Shown: positions 57,918-64,000 of the stretch, piece after piece
Layout of the letters: each line of letters begins with the position of its first letter
How positions within the stretch are numbered: the first letter of the stretch is position 1
Source: Caprella mutica
Lineage: Eukaryota > Arthropoda > Malacostraca > Amphipoda > Caprellidae
Direction of reading: 5' to 3'
Assembly: GCA_947561585.1 (NCBI GenBank)
Contig: CANNZV010000920.1
Coordinates: 1-64,000 of the forward strand
DNA length: 64,000 bases
Position numbers and translations under genes: made by a program
Notes under the pieces: generated by a model
Told to the model about the DNA's origin: nothing
Seen by the model: only the letters and a program-made list of their open reading frames with translations
Databases searched by the model: none

Positions 57918-57961
57918 AAAGTTATGGTGGGAACATCAAGAAGAAAACCCACCATAACTTT
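57918..57961. repeat. Perfect 14-bp-arm hairpin
   Basis: Arms AAAGTTATGGTGGG and CCCACCATAACTTT are separated by a 16-base purine-rich loop. It resembles the short hairpin in the eyg intron in size but not in sequence. Confidence 0.8.
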
Positions 57962-58714
57962 CTTTGCGATGATCAAATTTATTAAATTTATTCTATTTCA
58001 ATACATGCATTAATTATTTATTCGAATGAAAGCAAGAATGCATAATTAAATTCTCATAAATAATTATTATACTCTTACCTAAGTGCAAATTTGTATATAC
58101 AGTTTTATGCATCAATGCAGTTATTGAATTTAATAGAAACCCTAAAATGGTTCTTTAAATACCAGATTATTATTGTAATTATAATACAAATACGAAATTA
58201 AAATGGTTTACCGTACAATATTGGATACGTTTGTAATATATTTTTTGTAATTATGATAATTTTGATACTAAAAGCAATTTAATACATAATAGGTCCTATA
58301 GGTGGTGGTACTTTTGATAATAGTGTCCATAAAAAAGTAGTTTTGCATTTCTCAATAAAATGGTATTTTAATTAAGTAAAGACTTAAAAGAATGCAAATT
58401 AAAAACGTGATAATAGAAGGTATGTAGATATGTGACAATTAAAATATATTGTACATATAACAGTTAGAACATTTTTCAATATATTATATTGCTCATATGT
58501 TGGTGCGCTTTTTCTATTTATTATCATTTTCTATTTCTATTCTATCAAATATATATTTGTTAGTTTATCCTAATGAAGAATTATTTTTTGAAAATTAATG
58601 TATAATACATCGCGTAATCCTATAAGGAAAAATATAACGGAATGTAATTAAATAATTGTAGACAAAAATTGGATATAATGTATTTTTTAAATAAAGATTT
58701 AAAATATAGTAAAA
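57962..58714. other. AT-rich spacer
   Basis: No supported feature. Confidence 0.5.
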
Positions 58715-59331
58715 ATACTATAGTTTGAATTACTATAGTTATAGAATTACTATAGTTTGAATTACTATAGTTTGAATTACTATAGTTATAGAATTACTAT
58801 AGTTTGAATTACTATAGTTTGAATTACTATAGTTAAAATTACTATAGTAGGAAACACTATAGTTAGAATTACTATAGTTAGAATTACTATAGTAGGAAAT
58901 ACTATAGTTGGAAATACTATAGTAGGAAATACTATAGTTTAAATTACTATAGTTTGAATTACTATAGTTTGAATTACTATAGTGTGAATTACTATAGTTA
59001 GAATTACTATAGTAGGAAATACTATAGTTAGAATTACTATAGTTAGAATTACTATAGTAGGAAATACTATAGTTTAAATTACTATAGTTTAAATTACTAT
59101 AGTTTGAATTACTATAGTTTGAATTACTATAGTGTGAATTACTATAGTTAGAATTACTATAGTAGGAAATACTATAGTTAGAATTACTATAGTTAGAATT
59201 ACTATAGTAGGAAATACTATAGTTTAAATTACTATAGTTTAAATTACTATAGTTTGAATTACTATAGTTTGAATTACTATAGTGTGAATTACTATAGTTA
59301 GAATTATTATAGTAGGAACTACTATAGTTGT
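58715..59331. repeat. 15-bp minisatellite (about 41 copies)
   Basis: The unit is RAATTACTATAGTTT with TTA, TAG, GTG and AAATACT variants; every copy keeps the ACTATAGT palindrome. The order of variants recurs at 150 bp (10 units), for example at 58,951, 59,101 and 59,251. Confidence 0.97.
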
Positions 59332-60575
59332 TCTATATATTTTGAAGGACAATAATTATCTTTAATAATAGTATAAAATTATTCAATTAGATAACTAAAT
59401 AATTTTCCAGAATAATTCTATTTCAACTCAATATGTTTATAACTATTGACGAGTGCATATCGATGTAATCATAAAATTAGATCACTTTCCTAATATTAAA
59501 ATGAATTAGCTAGTTTGTATTAAAAATAATTCTTTGAAATTTTTATCGATAGAAAAGTTATGAAAAAATTATCAATGAAAAAATAAAATCCATTGAAAAT
59601 TTCATCAATGAAAAATTATCTATAAAATTTTAATTAATAAAGAAAGTATCAAAGAAAAATTATTGTACTTAATATATAAATTTTATTGAAAGAAAATTTA
59701 GCAACGAATTTTTTTCCAATTAAATTGATCTATTAATTTTGTTATATAGAGAATAAACGATCTATTATTAAATTAACGAAATTTAATAAGTTAGAAGGAA
59801 GAATTCGATTTTTTTAATTTTTCTTAGAGTTTAAGGTTACGGGAGTTAAACGATAGGCCGCGAGTTGCCTGCTTTACAGTCAGACAAATATATAGTACTT
59901 ATTTATCTCAAGTTGCACATTAACACCGTAATTATATTAATACCATAAGTTAATAATAAAAATGAACATATATTGCAGTTAAGGTATAATTTATTATAGG
60001 TACATTTTTATATAACAATTTATACCCATGGAAAATAAGTTAAAAATATTTTGCTTTACAAAATTCACCGAAAACTAAAAAAATAATAGAATTCAATGAT
60101 TAATTTGATAGTGCGTTAATTAATAGTATATAATTACATGTAATTTACATAAGATGCCTAAAAGTTGAACAGTGATAATATTTCCCGTAGTCTTCTGATC
60201 GTGCATCGAAGTATAGACAACTTTTTCAGTATTAGAACGCTTTATATTTGCTACATTTGTGTAATTTTTACATAAATTATTATGCGTGATGGTTAGAAAA
60301 TAACTTGCATTCTGATTTTAAATATCTGCTGAATTTTATAACTTTTTTTTGTTATATCATAAATATTTGAATATTTCATATATACCTATATCTTCATCTT
60401 TTGTAATTTATTTGGTATATTTATTATTCGGTATTTATTTATATATAGTTATATTACACTAAATTGTTATTTTATTAAATTAGTTTATTACAATAAATTT
60501 TTGTCATTAAAATTAACTAAATTTTTAATTAAATTTCTCAGTTATAATTATTACTTAATTTAGCATATTAAGGAT
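59332..60575. other. Long AT-rich spacer
   Basis: Around 59.52-59.66 kb there is a loose repetition of ATCAATGAAAAAT-like words. No gene is visible. Confidence 0.5.
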
Positions 60576-60610
60576 AAATATCCCAGGAATAAATCCTTCT
60601 TTCCTGGAAT
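60576..60610. repeat. Dispersed CCCAGGAATAAA motif copy
   Basis: ATATCCCAGGAATAAATCCT then TCTTTCCTGGAAT is the inverted relative of the intronic copy at 37,150. Confidence 0.65.
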
Positions 60611-61054
60611 AAATTTAAAAATCTAGTATATTCCATATTTTTCAAAATTAAATATTGAATTTTTTATTATAATGATAACATTATTGATATTAAAATACAA
60701 AAGAATACATGGACAAATAAAACAGGTAATTATAAAGAACTTTTTATAGCAATAACAAAATTATAAAAGAAGTTAAGTATTAGGTGGTACAAATGTATAG
60801 ATATCACATTATGTACTTAAATTGGATTGATCTATCAAGTGGATTTTAATTTATTTTATGTAATTAGATTTGTTGAGTTTTTTTTTCATTTCATCTGGTA
60901 TTTTTACCCACATGAAAGAAGCGGAATCGGAGACACTACGCATTCATAAAGTTAATCTATTTATAATTAAACATAATCGCTCTTTTTTCAATATTATTTA
61001 CATTTTATTATTAATTCTGAGATTTACACAAAATAATCACAATTGTAGTAAAAG

Positions 61055-61130
61055 TTTGCCTTAATTACTCTGATTAAAAAGACTAGGAACTAAATTACCT
61101 ATTGTTCCTAGTTTTAATCAGAAAAAGGTA
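61055..61130. repeat. Foldback CTCTGATTAAAAAGACTAGG
   Basis: The arms CTGATTAAAAAGACTAGGAA and TTCCTAGTTTTAATCAGA face each other across about 20 bp. This could be a short non-autonomous transposon remnant. Confidence 0.7.
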
Positions 61131-61170
61131 ATTGTTAAAAACGCATATGTTTCAAACATTAAACACTACC

Positions 61171-61232
61171 GAAAAGAAGGATTTATTCCTGGGGTACTCC
61201 CTTAATATTCCAGGAAAAAATCCTTATTGTCC
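61171..61232. repeat. Dispersed CCCAGGAATAAA motif copy
   Basis: AAGAAGGATTTATTCCTGGG then TACTCCCTTAATATTCCAGG matches the intronic copy at 37,164-37,203 in order and orientation. Confidence 0.7.
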
Positions 61233-61528
61233 GAGGTGCAAGTTCCCTGGCATTATCCAAAATAGGCAAGTTACCCCTCCAATTATTATTTGTTCATTAA
61301 TGTTTTATTTATTAACAACTAATAAGACTCATTGTTTTTTTTACGACGAGTGTAGCGCCTAACGTCTTACAAAAACAATAACCAATGAGAAGAGACAGCG
61401 TCATTACATGGAGAGTCATATATATTGCATCAATTGATACCCAAAATATTTGGATTGTTTTCATTGGTGAAATCCTTATGAAGGTTTTACTGAAATAATC
61501 TATATATAAAAATTATGAAAATTACTTG
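61233..61528. other. AT-rich spacer before the 21-bp array
   Basis: No supported gene. The 76-residue frame starting at 61,132 crosses the dispersed motif and is incidental. Confidence 0.45.
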
Positions 61529-62508
61529 ACTGAATCTTTAAATAACTGCAGTGGACCTTTAAATAACTGCAGTGAACCTTTAAATGACTGCAGTGAACCT
61601 TTAAATGACTGCAGTGAACCTTTAAATGACTGCAGTGAACCTTTAAATGACTGCAGTGAACCTTTAAATGACTGCAGTGAACCTTTAAATGACTGCAGTG
61701 AACCTTTAAATGACTGCAGTGAACCTTTAAATGACTGCAGTGAACCTTTAAATGACTGCAGTGAACCTTTAAATGACTGCAGTGAACCTTTAAATGACTG
61801 CAGTGAACCTTTAAATGACTGCAGTGAACCTTTAAATGACTGCAGTGAACCTTTAAAAGACTGCAGTGAACCTTTAAATGACTGCAGTGAACCTTTAAAT
61901 GACTGCAGTGAACCTTTAAATGACTGCAGTGAACCTTTAAATGACTGCAGTGAACCTTTAAATGACTGCAGTGAACCTTTAAATAACTGCAGTGAACCTT
62001 TAAATGACTGCAGTGAACCTTTAAATGACTGCAGTGAACCTTTAAATGACTGCAGTGAACCTTTAAATGACTGCAGTGAACCTTTAAATGACTGCAGTGA
62101 ACCTTTAAAAGACTGCAGTGAACCTTTAAATGACTGCAGTGAACCTTTAAATGACTGCAGTGAACCTTTAAATGACTGCAGTGAACCTTTAAATGACTGC
62201 AGTGAACCTTTAAATGACTGCAGTGAACCTTTAAATGACTGCAGTGAACCTTTAAAAGACTGCAGTGAACCTTTAAATGACTGCAGTGAACCTTTAAATG
62301 ACTGCAGTGAACCTTTAAATGACTGAAGTGAACCTTTAAATGACTGCAGTGAACCTTTAAATGACCGCAGTGAACCTTTAAATGACTGCAGTGAACCTTT
62401 AAATAACTGCAGTGAACCTTTAAATGACTGCAGTGAACCTTTAAATAACTGCAGTGAACCTTTAAATGACTGCAGTGAACCTTTAAATAACTGCAGTGAA
62501 CCTTTATA
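61529..62508. repeat. 21-bp minisatellite (about 47 copies)
   Basis: The unit starts AACCTTTAAATGA and ends CTGCAGTG. It contains TTTAAA and CTGCAG palindromes. Because 21 is a multiple of three, both strands stay open: a 7-residue CSEPLND repeat on + and FKGSLQS on - (a 359-residue frame from 62,601 to 61,522). The copies vary by GAC/AAC, AAAGAC and a single TGAAGTG unit at about 62,325 that stops the + frame. Neither frame has a signal peptide, domain or splice context, so I treat the frames as repeat artefacts. Confidence 0.95.
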
Positions 62509-64000
62509 ATCGTAAGTATGTATATAAAACAATATGTATTTATGTATATAAACTACATGAAAAATTGTAACTGTACTTACTTCAATATTCGCACAGAGCA
62601 TATACGGATATACCTGCTATTATAATGTATATAGAGAACCCTTTAATATTGTAGACCAAACACTATTTTGTCACATGACAGTTATTCTAATAATTCGAAT
62701 ACTATGTTCGATATAAATCTCTTTTCAAATTAAGTGCTATTATAAAGATTATTTGCTGTTTTTTTTACAAAACACAAGTAATAACACATCATTTTCTTCA
62801 TGGCTGAGTCTGTGCTAAAAAAATGATGCGAAGAATTGCTGTTGTGATAAAATATTCTACTAATTGAAACTTAGGTATAACTTGTTTCTAAATATTTCTT
62901 TGACCTAAAAATTATTATTTTAGTCACCTTATCTTCTTGATGAAAATAAAGCTATTTAAATATCACAGTCACCGCTTAATTTTTAAAGAAAACGGTGTTG
63001 GTCTAGGACAGAAATTACTAGGGTGAGATTGATACTAGACCAAACTAACCTGGAACGTAACTCTGGTCTACCAGGATTGCTATATTCTCTTTGAATTTCC
63101 AGGAACATATTATAATAATGAAACATATAAGTATAATACTAAAATAATATAATGCTTAAACATATATAAAAAGATTTCAATGATATATTGTATTTACTCT
63201 TGAAAAAATAAAGTTGTGTAAAAAAACTTCTATTTACATCAATAGTACATATAAATTTACATATAATTTGAAATAACGTTTACTGCCGATTTCCCAAATA
63301 CAAATTTTGAGGTTTCGATAATCCCTCTATATGCATTTCTCCTAAGTTTTTAAAGTGCATCTCTTGAAAAATAAATGATTTGTATTGTTGCATCATTAAA
63401 ATCTAAAATAGATGCTTAGGCATTAATATCTTTAAAAAATTCAGTCAATATTGTGGTGAATAGTAAAAAAATTAAATTTTAATTTAAATTAATCTTCTTA
63501 AATAAACGCAATAACATATTGCCAAATATAGAACAAAAAGATGGCACAAGAATTAGGATACCTTTAGTATGTTTCGATGCATTCACTTCTTATAAGCCAA
63601 ATTATGAAGTGCAACTGTGAATGTGGTCAGGAGGCGAAGGGTTAAATACTATTTATAAATTATCCGCATATTGCGAGGTAACTGTTCAGATTGTAGCCAT
63701 TTTATATGAAATGATCAATAACTGAATCAATGAACAACAAACATTTGATAAATATTTAAAAAGTATAAATCATCTTTCGTTTAATATACCATAATTTTTT
63801 TCATATAATCAAGTTACTTTTAATCCTCATTGTTTTTAAGCTTTTCTAGAGTTTTATTGGTAGATTATATTTTCAACTGCCACATATAATATATGCTCTC
63901 TTTTACAGTGTTTGTGTGGAAAAAATACATCAATATTACAATTATTGAAAAGAGGTTATCGATAGGGGTTAAAAAAGTAATTCAGATAAAAATATTTCTT
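62509..64000. other. AT-rich spacer to the right edge
   Basis: No gene or repeat is supported. GGTCTAGGACAGAAATTACT and GATACTAGACCAAAC near 63.0 kb are the only mixed-composition stretches, with CTAGACC/GGTCTAG inverted words. Confidence 0.45.

Noticed and set aside
57918..57961. MicroRNA precursor
   Set aside because: The 14-bp stem is too short for a usual pre-miRNA and there is no lower stem.
61522..62601. A 359-residue minus-strand frame of FKGSLQS repeats as a real protein
   Set aside because: The openness follows from the 21-bp unit. The 40-odd residues upstream have no signal peptide or domain and there is no promoter or splice evidence. Unit differences are mostly replacement changes.

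Overview
This is an AT-rich eukaryotic window, almost certainly from an insect. It has intron-split genes with GT/AG junctions, many miniature inverted-repeat transposons, mariner-type transposase relics, and six long tandem-repeat arrays. I recognise only one protein-coding gene: an eyegone/twin-of-eyegone (eyg/toe) Pax-class transcription factor on the + strand. It spans about 36.0-41.9 kb. I cannot fix the insect order from the sequence alone.

Layout. Positions 1-19,813 are one continuous 22-bp satellite of about 900 monomers that runs off the left edge and carries a higher-order period of about 3.3-3.5 kb. Positions 19.8-35.7 kb are gene-free. They hold a 31-bp palindromic array, a 17-G run, several MITE families, a repeat built from roughly 120-bp units each carrying the nuclear-receptor-like half-site AAGGTCA, a 30-bp minisatellite (28.60-29.60 kb), a decayed mariner-like transposase (31.9-32.2 kb), a 16-bp array (34.4-34.66 kb) and a few GC-richer unique islands that may be regulatory.

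The eyg/toe gene has a likely promoter and non-coding first exon near 35.8-36.06 kb, then six coding exons between 37,002 and 41,864. All reading phases agree across the junctions. They give a predicted protein of 742 aa, or 746 aa with an alternative donor. The protein has a paired domain lacking most of its N-terminal PAI half but with a full RED half, then a Pax-type Ser50 homeodomain and an acidic C-terminal tail. This is the Eyegone architecture. Short palindromic transposons sit just downstream of two consecutive donor sites, and a Tigger/pogo-like MITE lies about 260 bp past the stop.

Positions 42-64 kb are again gene-free. They hold further copies of the same MITE families, a 14-bp array (46.19-49.33 kb) with 406- and 630-bp higher-order periods, a mariner relic nested at the centre of an older palindromic element (50.37-51.22 kb), a dispersed CpG-rich motif, candidate regulatory islands at 52.4-57.0 kb, a 15-bp array (58.7-59.3 kb) and a 21-bp array (61.5-62.5 kb) that is open in both strands only because its unit is a multiple of three.

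The window therefore reads as one developmental regulatory gene in a large non-coding neighbourhood invaded by non-autonomous DNA transposons and expanding minisatellites. I see no operon, CRISPR, phage or new enzymatic system. The most unusual features are the satellite organisation, the nested palindrome/mariner, and the dispersed CpG-rich motif.
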